Shown here: positions 23,849-35,168 of the stretch, piece after piece
How the letters are laid out: each line of letters begins with the position of its first letter
Numbering within the stretch: the stretch's first letter is position 1
Origin: Collybiopsis luxurians FD-317 M1
Taxonomy: Eukaryota > Basidiomycota > Agaricomycetes > Agaricales > Omphalotaceae
Length of the DNA stretch: 64,000 nt
Assembly: GCA_000827265.1 (NCBI GenBank)
Contig: KN834772.1
Span: forward strand, 361,526-425,525
Direction: 5' to 3'
The notes under the pieces: model-generated
Told to the model about the DNA's origin: nothing
What the model saw: only the letters and a program-made list of their open reading frames with translations
The model's database searches: none
Position numbers and translations under genes: made by a program

Positions 23849-25723
23849 GCGTACGCTATAGCTATTGTTAGACACAGTCGTCACGATGGGGCTGCGGGTA
23901 GAGGGAGATGTTGGAATTTAGAATCGAGGTGTGCCGATTAGCGCTCAGGCGCACTCAACCATGACCCAAATCGACGGTTTGTTGCCAGGCGAGTTTCCAC
24001 CATCTAACAATATTTCGCGTTTCTTCACCCCTGACCATAAAAGCGCCTACGATCAGGTTTATCAGGCTGCAAAAACGGAAAACGACGAAACCAAGTCAAG
24101 GAACCTTCGAGTGCTTGGTTTTCTAATTCTTTTTGCACCACGACCAGATTCGACGGCCCTGGTGGAGATTGTTATTGCTGTCAAATCCACAGCTTTAAGG
24201 GATTTACATGTTTTGGGACAAATCTATTCTGATTGTTTTGTCCGCCCTTGTAAGTTCTGCTGCGACGTTCACCGTACGCAAACTGACCTCTGAAAGTCTA
24301 TAAGTTTAAAGGTTCTCGGACTCCCTTCACTCCAAGCCGACCCAGCCGTCCGTTTTTTGATGCTCGCGCTCAAGAAATTAAAGCTACTATAACTGAGGCC
24401 CCCAAGAATCATTCTGATGCCAAGGATAAAGTCAATTATACTCGAGTATGATGCTGCCAGTTCCAGTTGACGATTGATTTCTAGGCCTTGGTGCGCGACG
24501 GGTATCAATGCGTTGTTACTAGAATGATCGATCCAAAGTGCACGAGTTTTTTCGACGCGGCCCAACGCAAGACATTCGGAACAGGTGCTACTTCGATGCG
24601 CTCATATCGTTCCAGAGTCCGCGTTGTTTGGTTTGGATAAGGAACTCAAGGTATGTCATCGAGCATCTCTCAGTGTTGTGCACTGGCTCGCTCGGTTGAT
24701 TCTACGGTAGAAAGAATACTCAGCTTCAATTCTCGCAGTGCTCGATCGATTCGGTATCAAAAGTGACGATTTGAACGGAGAAAAGATACACGGCCTATGG
24801 AATGTAATGACTTTGGCGCTCCAGATCCATGACTCGTTTGATAAATTAGAAGTTCGGCTCGAGGCAACTGTGAGTACCGAACTGTCTCATTACTCTTTGA
24901 CTACTTTTTCATTATTATTTGTGTTCAGAAAAAAGAGCACGAATACATTGTAAAGACAATTAATGAAGATGACCTTCTATTATGAACAACAGGTATGGAT
25001 TTTGCCCAATTGATGAATTAACCGTCGCTAATCTAGTCCCCTATTGAAGTACACGGACCTATGAAGCTAACATCATCTGACCCCAATGTCCCTCTTCCAA
25101 ACCCCAAACTCCTCGAGTTTCATGCTGCGGTCTGCAAGATTGCGCATCTCTCTGGTGCCGCTGAGCATATAGAGAATGTTATGAGGGATTATGAACGTAT
25201 CGGTGTATTGGCGGAAGATGGAAGATCTATGGCCGTTCTGGAACAAGCTCTCCTGCGTGCTGGTTCGGATCGAATTGGAACGTAAGGTAGACAGTTGGAT
25301 CTTTGTTGCACTTATCCATGAAGTTGCCAAGCTAACAAGATAGAAGGAGCGTAGTCATAAATGTTGAAAAGGACAGGCATTTTCTGGGTCATGGGAAGCT
25401 TATGTCTGAAGCTGACCTTCGGACACGAGAAACATACCCATTATACCATGACTCGAAACGAAGCTGCACTCCTGGATATTGAAAGTGAGGTATAGACATG
25501 GTAACTTGAAAACCTCGTATTTGTGAATCACGCATGTCTACGATTTGACGCATTGAACGGAGCTGCTACGCGGCGTCAGACGCGTCTCATTTCCTTATAT
25601 TGTATTTAGAAGAAAAATGAAATCTATTCGACGCAAGGGAGGAGATCAGATGCAATGTGTTCGGACGCGTAAATAGGCGCGAAGGCAGTAATTTACACGT
25701 GATCGCAATTTCGGAAAAGAGCC
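23849..25723 (+). repeat. HNH unit, copy 2 (cyclase relic + HNH gene + tail)
   Basis: Near-identical to 19970-21836. The cyclase relic here is shorter (about 23849-23937, beginning GTACGCTATAGCTATTG). The tail (about 25549-25723) is followed by GCCGTTCGGCGCATTTGAG, which is also found after the third tail copy at 29338. Confidence 0.8.
23961..25285 (+). pseudogene. HNH_2-type nuclease-domain gene, copy 2 (HNH exon frameshift and stop)
   Basis: Begins MTQIDGLLPGEFPPSNNISR. Exon 1 is open here through VEIVIAVKSTALRDLHVLGQ, the part that is shifted in copy 1. The HNH exon carries one extra T near 24592 (GCTACTTCGATGCG versus GCTACTCGATGCG), which destroys the CAHI part of the nuclease motif. 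In addition a CGA codon of copy 1 is TGA here (near 24981, CTATTATGAACAAC). The last exon (KLTSSDPNVPLPNPKLLEF to DRIGT) is intact. The lesions are at different places from those in copy 1. Confidence 0.8.
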
Positions 25724-25942
25724 GTTCGGCGCATTTGAGTCAAGCAACCATAGCCTTCGTATCGGTATCCCGGACTACGCAGCAAGTATAGAGGATACGA
25801 TCAAATCGTGAGAATAAGGATCGCTCGAACCCTTGCTACTTATCAGTACAGAATATTTTGAAAAGCATGGTCGACGCATGTCGAGTCTGTTCAAGATGTT
25901 ACGGTCGTGCAGACCATCGGTAGATTGCCCACCCCATCCACA

Positions 25943-28900
25943 ATGCCAAGCTTCAATGAAAGTGACCTCTTCAACTCGGAATCAAGGGCGCTGGGTCCTG
26001 CTGCTGTCGGTTCTCAGGTCTCTCTAATGAGTATCATATCTGTACGTTTTTCTCCGTTCAATTTAACTATCAAACTGTACTCTTCTTCCTAGGTCGTTAC
26101 CATTGTAACTTTTAATGTCCTTCGACCAAAAAACAAGGTACAGTCCCAGTCAACCCCATACTGAAGATTCAATATGTAATCCAAGTTCTCTGATAGATGG
26201 TTTACGAGCCCAAAGTAAAGTATCACGTCGGCAACAAGCCTCCTCCGGGGATATCAGACTCTTTGTTTGGTTGGCTTCCTCCTTTACTCCACACAAAGGA
26301 GCCAGAACTCGTAGATAAACTCGGTCTAGACGCGATCACTTTCCTACGATTTGGTCGTCTCATGCGTTGGCTTTTCACTGGCGTCACCGCTCTCACATGC
26401 GGCATCCTTCTTCCCGTTAACGCTGTCTACAATGTCAAAAAAGTCAGCTCAGAAAAGCGCGATGTTCTCAGTATGCTCACCATCCGAGACGTCAGCGGCA
26501 ACATCCTCTTCGTCCATGTCGCAGTCACCTACTTGATTACCTTTCTCATCATGGGCTTCGTCTACATCCATTGGAAGAAGATGGTCGAGCTTCGAAGACA
26601 GTGGTTCCGGTCTCCCGAATACGTTCAATCATTCTATACTCGCACACTCCAAGTTACTCATGTGCCCAAAGAGTATCAGTCGGATGATGGTATCCGGGCC
26701 ATCTTTGAGACGTACAAAGCTCCCTATCCTGCCACCAGTGTACACATCGGAAGAAAGGTCGAACGGTTACCCGAGCTCATCGAGTATCACAACGCGACAG
26801 TGCGAAAATTGGAAACCTATCTTGTCAAGTACCTCAAAAATGGAACAGTTGGGAAAAAGCGTCCTACTATCCGGATATGTGGCATCTGTGGATGCGGATG
26901 GCGAAAGAGAGATGCTATAGATTTTTATACGTGAGTAGCTTTTGCGCAATGGCATGATGTTGACCCTTGCCTTCTTAGTGAAAAACTCAAACGTACTGAA
27001 GCCGCTGTGGAAGAATACCGAAATCAAATCGATACCCGCAAAGCAGAAAGTTACGGTTTCGCAAGTATGGCCGCGGTTCCCTATGCACATATTGTCGCGC
27101 GGGAGTTGAAGGATAGGCATCCCGAGGGTACCGATATTTCTTTGGCTCCAAATCCCAAAGACATCGTTCGTGTCTCTTCTTCGTAGTGTTCGATATTAAA
27201 CTGATCAATGGATCATCATAGATTTGGGATAACATGGACAAAACTCCCGCACAAATTCGTACAAAACGTAAAATCGGTTTCTTATGGCTCTGTCTTGTTT
27301 GTTTCTTCAACACTGTTCCTCTGTTCATCATTTCCTTTTTGGCCAACTTGAACCAGGTTAGTCTTTCCCGCTATGTTATGTACGATTAGCCTATCAATGC
27401 CTGTCCTAGATCAAGTTTTATGTGCCTTTCCTTCGTTCGTGGGCCTCAGCATCTCCATCGTCATTTGCCGTGGTCTCTGGTATTTTGCCTCCTACAATTT
27501 CCGGTATCTTTGGATTCTTCTTGCCAATTATCATGAGATGGTTATCTCAGGTACGCCTCGTTTATTATCTGTCCTACTTTCCTATCATCCAGATCTCTAG
27601 TTCATGGGCGCTTTAACTTACTCCAAACTTGACCGTCAAGTTGTTCGTCACTACTTTGCCTTCCTGGTTTTCAGTCAACTGGTCATCTTCACCTTGATCG
27701 GGGTCATTTTCAGTTTGTACCGCACGTTTCGGTCGTCCTCCCTACAAGGCTGAAGTTCGGTCATAGATGCTGGGCAGGCGATTCTAGAGGACATTGGCAC
27801 AGACAATTTCAAGGATATTGTCAACAACCTCGATAGTATGTGTTGTGCACTTTATAAAACTATAAGCGACTGAACGCCTCGTGCTTTAGCTCTACCACAC
27901 ATTATTAATAGGACATACATTATCCAGTCGTCCTATTGGTTAACGTTCTTCCCGTATGTTGTAGCTATTGAATACGGGATTAATTTTACTGACACATACT
28001 ATCTATCCTGCGCGGGTTCTTGGTCGTTTTCGATCTTGCTCAGATCGTCAATCTGGTGTGGATTTCCATCAAGACTCGGTAAATTTCGTCTGCGTGGTAT
28101 TCGTTGCTCAAGCTTACTCGACCTTTCAGTCTTTTTGGTCGAACTCCTCGTGATATCCGTGAATGGACGCAGCCTCCGGAATTCCCGTATGCAGTTTACT
28201 AGTAAGTAGGAGTTTGCAAAGTTGATTGCGTGTCAGCTGATCGGGCTTGCGTTACAGTTCCAATTTGGTGAGATGAAAAGTATTCTCTTCGGCACGATGT
28301 TAAATTTGCTCTGCAGTTGTTCATGGCATCGGTCGGCTTGGTGTTCGCTCCTTTGGCTCCTTTAGTTTCTTTGGCCGCCGCCATCGTCTTTTGGATGAGT
28401 TCATGGGTGTTCAAGTACCAACTCATGTTTGTCTTCATCTCCAAAGTTGAGAGCGGTGGAGTAAGTAACGTTGGTACATCTAGTAACAGCCCGCGTGCTG
28501 ACAGGATATGCAGCGATTATGGAACGTGGTCATTAACCGACTATTGTTCCTTGTCGTCCTCATGCAGGCGTTGATGGTTCTAAGTAGGCTTTGGCGTCAG
28601 TCTCTTTTTTTAGCATCATACTGAATCGAAATCATAGCCATTGGGTTACAACCTGGGTTCAAAAGGCTGTACTGGATATCAACCATACCTCCAATTTTTA
28701 TCATCGCCCTCTTCAAGGTCCACCTCTCCCGTTTATTCAGCGACCAGTTCTTGTACTATACGCCGACGGATGACGAGCTCAGTGCTGCCAAGGTGCATTC
28801 GGAAGGTGCAGATCAGAAAGGAAACCGTTTGGAGAGGCGGTTCGGCCATCCATCGTTGCAGACAGAACTCTTCACTCCTATGCTTCACGCTGAGATGATG

Positions 28901-29125
28901 CCGCTGTTGAGCGAAGTATATCGCGGCAAGATTGGCAAAGACCAGGCGAAACTCGACGAGTACGGTGGTCAAAAGATGGAAGCGCAGGTTGTGGAGGGTA
29001 TCAAGATTGCTGCGATTGAGCAACGCGACCTCGAATACGATCCTGCATTGTACCGTCGTGATCGCGGTGAGCTGGATTGGGACACTCGGTCTATGGCCTC
29101 GACTGCTTTCATGGGTAATATTTGA
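25943..29125 (+). CDS. CSC1/RSN1-type (DUF221) osmosensitive cation channel
   Basis: The start is ATG 25943: MPSFNESDLFNSESRALGP, then a first membrane span (LMSIISVVTIVTFNVLRP) built from small exons, then KNKMVYEPKVKYHVG and SDSLFGWLPPLLHTKEPELV, the hallmark N-terminal region of CSC1-like proteins. The cytosolic RRM-like loop follows (TRTLQVTHVPKEYQSDDGIR ... Cys-rich ICGICGCGW). The multi-span RSN1_7TM core is split by many short introns between 27200 and 28720, and the hydrophilic C-terminus (FLYYTPTDDEL ... FMGNI) ends at 29125. Family members form calcium-permeable, osmotically gated channels of the plasma membrane or act in phosphate or vesicle traffic (yeast Rsn1/Phm7). The promoter and first codons are duplicated at 23645. 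No lesion was seen in the domains. Confidence 0.88.
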
Positions 29126-29337
29126 TCTTGACTAAGCAGCTTCACTAAATTACGGACTTGCTCTGGTTTCTGACAATCTCTGTTTTTAACAACTTTGGGT
29201 GGACTAGTTACGAACAAAACAATTCTCTGTATATCTATATGCAGTAAGAGTTCGTCGTATACAACAAACGTTTGCGAACGGTGTCGGACTCGCTTGCGCG
29301 CGCGAATCGCACAGACCTACAACCAAATTTGAGAAGA

Positions 29338-29600
29338 TTTGACGCGTTGAACGGAGCTGCTACGCGGCGTCAGACGCGTCTCATTTCTTCATACTCTAGT
29401 TATAAGCAGACTGAATCAACGTCAAAAGAGAAATGAAGTCTACTCCACGTACGGAAGAGAATCAATGCAATGTGTTGGGACGCGAATAGGCGCAAAGTCA
29501 GTAAGTTTACACGTGATCGTAATTGCGGAAAAGAGCCGCTCGGCGCATTCGAGCTGTCTGTCATCGAGCAACCATCGTCGGTATCCCAGATACGACCCTG
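29338..29600 (+). repeat. third copy of the HNH-unit tail, upstream of the sulfate transporter
   Basis: Matches the tails at about 21663-21836 and 25549-25723: GAACGGAGCTGCTACGCGGC, AGACGCGTCTCATTT, GCAATGTGTT and AAAAGAGCCG. It then continues, like copy 2 only, with CTCGGCGCATT and GAGCAACCAT. The first 40 bases are bounded by GACGCGT and ACGCGTC, a short inverted repeat. No HNH sequence precedes it. It ends about 50 bp before the ATG of the SulP gene, so it is probably part of that gene's promoter. Confidence 0.75.
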
Positions 29601-29649
29601 ACAGCTAGGATCTCTATTAGGTTCCAGGAATTAGTCATTGAGATCTAAA

Positions 29650-32600
29650 ATGGCTCATCCCAGCTCACATCCGCATCCAACTGGTTCCGCTAGTTCCCCT
29701 AGTCCGCAACTTCATTCTTCGCCTCCAATTTCTCCCGTAAAAGACCGCCACGGCCATCTTCCTCGACCTTCTCACTTAAGAACCGTATCTCGGGCGACTT
29801 CTATGATGAATGAACCAGGTGTTATGACTCCTAGCAGCGAGCACGAACATGAGCCGCTGTTGGAGGGCGATCTCGAGGGACTGGGAGGAATAAGCAGGGA
29901 TTCGACTTATGGTTCGACTTCCGGACATGATTCTGGTGAGCTGCCTTACTTTGTAGCAAGTCATTTTTAATTTCTTTGAATGAAGGACGCAAAACTACAC
30001 ATCGTAGAAAGACACTACGCAAGAGAATCAAGTATTATATACCTTCACTTGGATGGATACCCAACTATTCTGTATCTTCGTACGCCTGCTTTTATTGTAT
30101 AATTCGACCAAATCCCAACATGTCCACAGAATAGGCGGCGATGTCCTTGCTGGATTGACTGTAGCAAGTATGCTTATTCCCCAATCCGTCAGTTATGCCT
30201 CATCGTTGGCAAAACTGAGTCCGGTCACCGGACTGGTATGTTCTCGTTCCTCGTTCCTGCAACTATCCCTCATCCTACAATGCACCAGTTTTCTGCCTCA
30301 ATTCCAGCCATAATCTATGCCTTTCTTGGAACATCACGACATCTCAATGTCGCCCCGGAAGCAGCCCTATCCCTTTTGCTCGGTCAAGCTGTGGATGATA
30401 TCAAGCACGATGTTCTCTCTGGCGGGTTCCATCCACGTCTTTTCCTCCCCGCCCTTTCTGACTATTCTTCCTTTTCCTTTGCAGACGACCCAACTAACGG
30501 CCCTCACAGCGACAAAGGTGAAGCCTTAGGAATCGCGGTAGCGACTGTTATCACCCTTCAAATAGGGTTGTTATCCTTCCTCTTTGGGTTTTTCCGCCTG
30601 GGTTTTTTGGACGTGATATTGAGTAGAGCGCTCTTGAGGGGTTTCATTGCTGCCATGGCGGTCATTATTCTGATGTGAGTATCATTGATTTTGATCTTGC
30701 CTCAAGTCATTGTCGATGTTGGCGTCCCGTCCTTCGACAATGTTCCTTGATTTTTTTGCACATCACTGACTCTTTCGTCTTCTATTCAGCGAACAGCTGA
30801 TTCCAATGCTCGGACTGGTTCCACTTGAGCGCCTAGTTCACCCTGCTACCACAGTTCAGAAATTGCTTTTCCTTGTTGAATATCTCCCTGATGCCAACTT
30901 CCACACCACTATTATAAGCTTCGCCGCTCTGGCAGCGCTGGTTATATTAAGATCAATCAAACGCTTGCCCGTTTTTCGGAAGATGGGATGGTGGTGGATT
31001 TATCGAATGCCGGAAGTGTTTCTCGTTGTAGTTGTTTCGACCAGTGAGTTCGCAGTCCGTGGATTGTCTATGATGAGCAATGCTGATCTTCTTCCTCCTT
31101 CTCAGTTCTCTCGGCAAAATATCGTTGGGACGAACACGATGTTGACATCCTCGGAAGCGTCAAAGTCGTTACTTCCGGCACTTTTGTCAAATTTCCGTTG
31201 GGTTCGAGTAATATGAAGTATCTGCATCGGACTACTTCAACAGCTGTGTATGTTCTGTTCGATCAGTCTCTTCCGTTGCTGGTCTAAATCGCACACGTCC
31301 AGTGTCTCCGCCGTCGTTGGCTATCTCGACTCTATGGTGGCAGCTAAACAAGCCGGCTCTCGATATGGCTATCCCATTCGTCCGAATCGAGAACTAGTCG
31401 CGTTAGGTGCGGCGAATATTGGGGCGTCGTTTGTTCCGGGGACCTTGCCTGCTTTTGGGAGCATTACAAGGTGAGTGGCTTTTTTACATCCTTGTTCGCT
31501 TCGTTTGGTGCCCTGTTTTTCCTTTTGTCAAGTGTCCCTGCATAGTATGCTAACTATCGCCTTCGGGTCCCTCTCTTCATTCCTATGTCAGAACCCGAAT
31601 AAACGGAGATGTAGGCGCGACTACGCAAGTGGCATCCTTGGTTTGTGCGGCGGTCGTCCTGCTGGCCACGTTTTTCCTTCTACCATTGCTGTACTACCTC
31701 CCAAGATGTGTCTTGGCTTCGATGTGAGTGGACGATTTTCGAAACCCGACTAGTGGCTACTGATTGACCATGGACGTGTAGTATTACCCTTGTAGTGTTT
31801 TCGTTGTTGCAGGAGACTCCACATGATTTGATTTACTACTGGAGGTATGTGCACCGTTCCCTTTATTGCGTCGTTTTGAGTAATGACAAACTATAATCCC
31901 TCCTCCTTCTGTCGCTCTCTTCATCCGTATGCTTGTATTCTTCTCCCTTTATCGCTTGACCCTTGACGTCTGAACATACAGGATGTCGGCATGGATGGAT
32001 CTCCTTCTCCTCTTTTTAACTTTTTTCCTCTCGATCGTCTGGAACGTCGAAGTAGGCATTGTCGTTAGTTTGATCATCTCTTTGCTGCTCGTCGTGCACC
32101 GTTCGTCAAAGACCAGAATGTCGATATTGGTGAGGATTTCCGTTCCTCGGTTCATGTCGCTCGACTCATGACGGCTTCTACTCTATCACGACTCGCAGGG
32201 CCGTATACCTGGAACGGATCGCTGGAAGCCTATTAATGAGATTCCGGAAGCTGAGGAGGATGTTTCTGGTGCGCTTATTATCAGGATTCGGGAGGATCTG
32301 GATTTTGGTAGGTGTTGACTATGCTTGAAGTTCACTGAAGAAACATCGCTAATACACACTTATCCCGCCTTCTTCTCCTCATCATTCCCCATTATACAGC
32401 AAACACTGCCCAACTGAAGGGTGTGTTCCCTATTCCCGTCTCTTTATTTGACTGCGGCAGCTGATTCGATTTTGACCCGTTAGAACGATTAAGGCGGCTA
32501 GAACTGTACGGCCTAGATAAGACTCATCCTTCGGAAGATCCAAGGAGGAACCAAGCGACGGTGCTGGTTTTCCATATGGCTGACATGGATCGATGTGATG

Positions 32601-32855
32601 CTAGTGCTTGTCAGATATTCTACGAGTTGATTGAGGAATACCGAGTATGTGCTTACTCCCTACCCCCCTCTTATGTACAATTGATTCACCTCGATTTATC
32701 TGGTTGTTCAGAGTCGCGGCGTTGGTATGTACATTACGCACCTCCGACCGGGGCCATTGAAGGCTTTCGAGAGGGCGGGAATTGTTGAGTTGTTGGGTGA
32801 GGAGGCGTTCCAGGAGAATGTTGCGAATGCAGTGGCGAAGATACGGCAGTGGTAG
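29650..32855 (+). CDS. SulP sulfate permease with STAS domain
   Basis: ATG 29650 opens a ~95-residue Ser/Pro/His-rich cytosolic N-terminus. The SulP core follows: GGDVLAGLTVASMLIPQSVS, SPVTGL, then after an intron FSASIPAIIYAFLGTSRHLN, GPEAALSLLLGQ-like VAPEAALSLLLGQAV, and later LDSMVAAKQ and PNRELVALGAANIGASFVPG, which is highly diagnostic. Further spans run to LLLFLTFFLSIVWNVEVGIV, and HRSSKTRMSIL leads into the cytosolic STAS domain (NTAQLKERLRRLELYG, VLVFHMADMDRCDASA, ENVANAVAKIRQW). It should import sulfate by proton symport or move related anions across the plasma membrane. About ten short introns are needed; the ones checked near 31240-31310 close in phase. It resembles a vacuolar or plasma-membrane SUL-type protein; localisation is not certain. 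The tail repeat at 29338 lies in its promoter. Confidence 0.88.
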
Positions 32856-35168
32856 ATGGTAGATGGTGATCTTTCCTCTGAGGGCGGGGTGATCTGGGTT
32901 TCATCTGGGTTGTTAATGTGACGACTTTACATGATTGATATTTGCTAGTATGCTATAGACATGATCTCGCTTCTACTTTTTGATGTGAATTCTTGGGGGA
33001 TAATGCGACCCTCCTAAGTTCACATATCTCCAAGTTTTGCAGGGAGCGAATTCCTCTATGGGGTTTGATGTGTCTCCACGTTCCTCGTCTTTCTGTCGGG
33101 TAGTACTTAGTGTCACTAATACCTTGTACAAATGCCCAAGCTCTACCGTCTTTTCGGATGCTGTATGTCACCTATATCTGCCGATGCCATCCGATTGCTG
33201 GATTCATGCACTGTAGGCACCCACGTCAGTATCAATCTTCATTATGGCAAGTATCTTTTTGTGATTGCTTCTCTTTCCTTGCCAACTGTCAAGATCGTGG
33301 GCTGTTCTCGTTCTTGTATTCTTTCTATTATACCTTGCTTTAATGACCATTAGAGTATGCATCTCTTTGACTCAGATTTGCAATTGTTGTTTCAGCTTTT
33401 CACATTTGTTGTTAGCTGAAAGCCTGCTGCAAAGATCAGATTCAATAGTACTCCAGGCAAAAACAAAACAAGTGCTATCCGGACTCATACATTACCACAT
33501 GAGTTCGTGGTGGCCCTCTCCCATGTGGCCAGCACTGAGGTCACAGCAGATCATGATCACATAACCTATCTTTAACTCTTAAACATTTTTTCTCACTGGC
33601 AAGCCACCTAATGCATATTAAAACCCCCAAAACACAAAAGTAGCCTGCCATCACTAAGTACACTACATAAATCTTGTCAATGTGACACGGGCTTGTACTT
33701 CATCTCAACATTCAGCACTCTTTGGCTAACAAATCGTAGCAAATACTATAGCAACAGCGATGGCAGTTGCCAGTAAGCTGTTTTCGCGAATTGCTTCATG
33801 TGTTATATGGGGTGGACTGGCGAGTGACAGGGCTAAAAAAAAATTATGTTACGAGTCCGGAATGAAATGAAGGAATCGTCCTTATGGCCAGTTTGTCCTT
33901 TTTCCCACGACCCTCTCTATACCCAAGTTTTATCCCCATATACGGACGTGTCACTTTCTGTGACTTTCTGTTATGTGCATGACCTCTTGACCAGCACCAT
34001 CGTTTTCCTTTCTTCGAATGTTCTCCTCTTCGTTGCTTCCTGTGTTGTTCTCTGCCATTTCCTCCCTTTGATGCTTTTCGACTTGATGTATGTCCTCTCC
34101 CTTACTACTTTGTCCGTTGCTCTTCCACCCACATGGGTAACTATCTCAATCCTTAATCCCTTCTCTTCCATCTAGGCAGCTGATCATCTCAATATCCTTC
34201 TGTAAATGCCAGTTCTTGCCTTTTGAACAGATTCATTCATCTCTGTATTTTCCACATGAGGCAGGCTTATTTTTATGTGCAGTCTTACTTACAGTTCCTC
34301 ACTATGGTCCTCCACATCGATGCTGGTATCCTCCATCCCCCATCTCTCAGAGATTGCGGCTACATACTTGTGCCTTTTCGCTTCTACTGTACTTTTCTTC
34401 ATTCCTCTTTGTTCCTCCAATGTGCCTTTTTGACATCTATTCCCTGTTACTCTTTATGTCTACCCCCTTTGCCCTTCCATCACTCTTACCCATTACATTC
34501 TCTTCTTTTTTTTTTCCCCTCTCATATTTATCTCCTTTTCTCCCAATATCTTTTGTTTCACTCTTTCCCTCTCCTCCGGCATTCTCTATCTTCTTTGTTG
34601 CTTTCCTTTTGCCTATGTCTGTTCAAGTACCTCTCCCTCGCTCCAAATTCAAGATTGTCCTGTCGGTTCTTCATCTCTTTCCCATTGTTCATTTCTCATC
34701 TTATTCTTTCTTTCTGTTTTAGTTCTTCTATTTTTTCGCCAGCTCCTCTTCTCTGTTGGCTTGGTTTTCGTGAGCTACACACTTTGGGTGTCATTTCGAA
34801 TCTGTGCCGTGTTATCGACCTGTCACTTATTACTATTTTATTAATAAGTGGTTGTGAAGCAGAGTCACTCGTCTGCTAACCACTCATCTGAAATGAATCC
34901 AATCCAAACATATTCTTGAATTCCTGTCTGACATCCCCTCGGATAACTCCCAGGTAAATACTCCAATTTGTATATCGAGATCCCAACCCATTTGCAAATA
35001 ATCATTACATTCTTCTTTGACCCCTGCTTACATCTCATCCCCGTTGTTTACATCTCATTCTGTCGTTCTGGGTTGGGGAACTCCTCACAGCTGCATGCCC
35101 GTGTGATCCCTACCTTCTTTTCTACTCTTGTCCACATATATACAGACACTTGGCTGGATTTCAACCCC
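32856..35168. other. intergenic, strongly pyrimidine-rich plus strand
   Basis: No gene is supported. From about 33890 to 34740 the plus strand is unusually rich in C and T (long runs of CTTCTTTTT, TCCTTTTCTCCC type). This keeps several plus-strand frames open but gives Ser/Phe/Leu-rich, low-complexity translations in two overlapping frames. The sequence between 34740 and 35168 leads into the MYND gene and may hold its promoter. Confidence 0.55.

Noticed and set aside
19970..25723. HNH units as group I intron homing endonuclease insertions or a DNA transposon
   Set aside because: The HNH reading belongs to the fungal HNH_2 type with spliceosomal introns, and no terminal inverted repeats or short target duplications were found.
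34216..34879. Two overlapping plus-strand open frames of 168 and 218 codons
   Set aside because: They lie in the pyrimidine-rich tract; both frames are Ser/Phe/Leu low-complexity and have no family resemblance, so openness is a compositional artefact.
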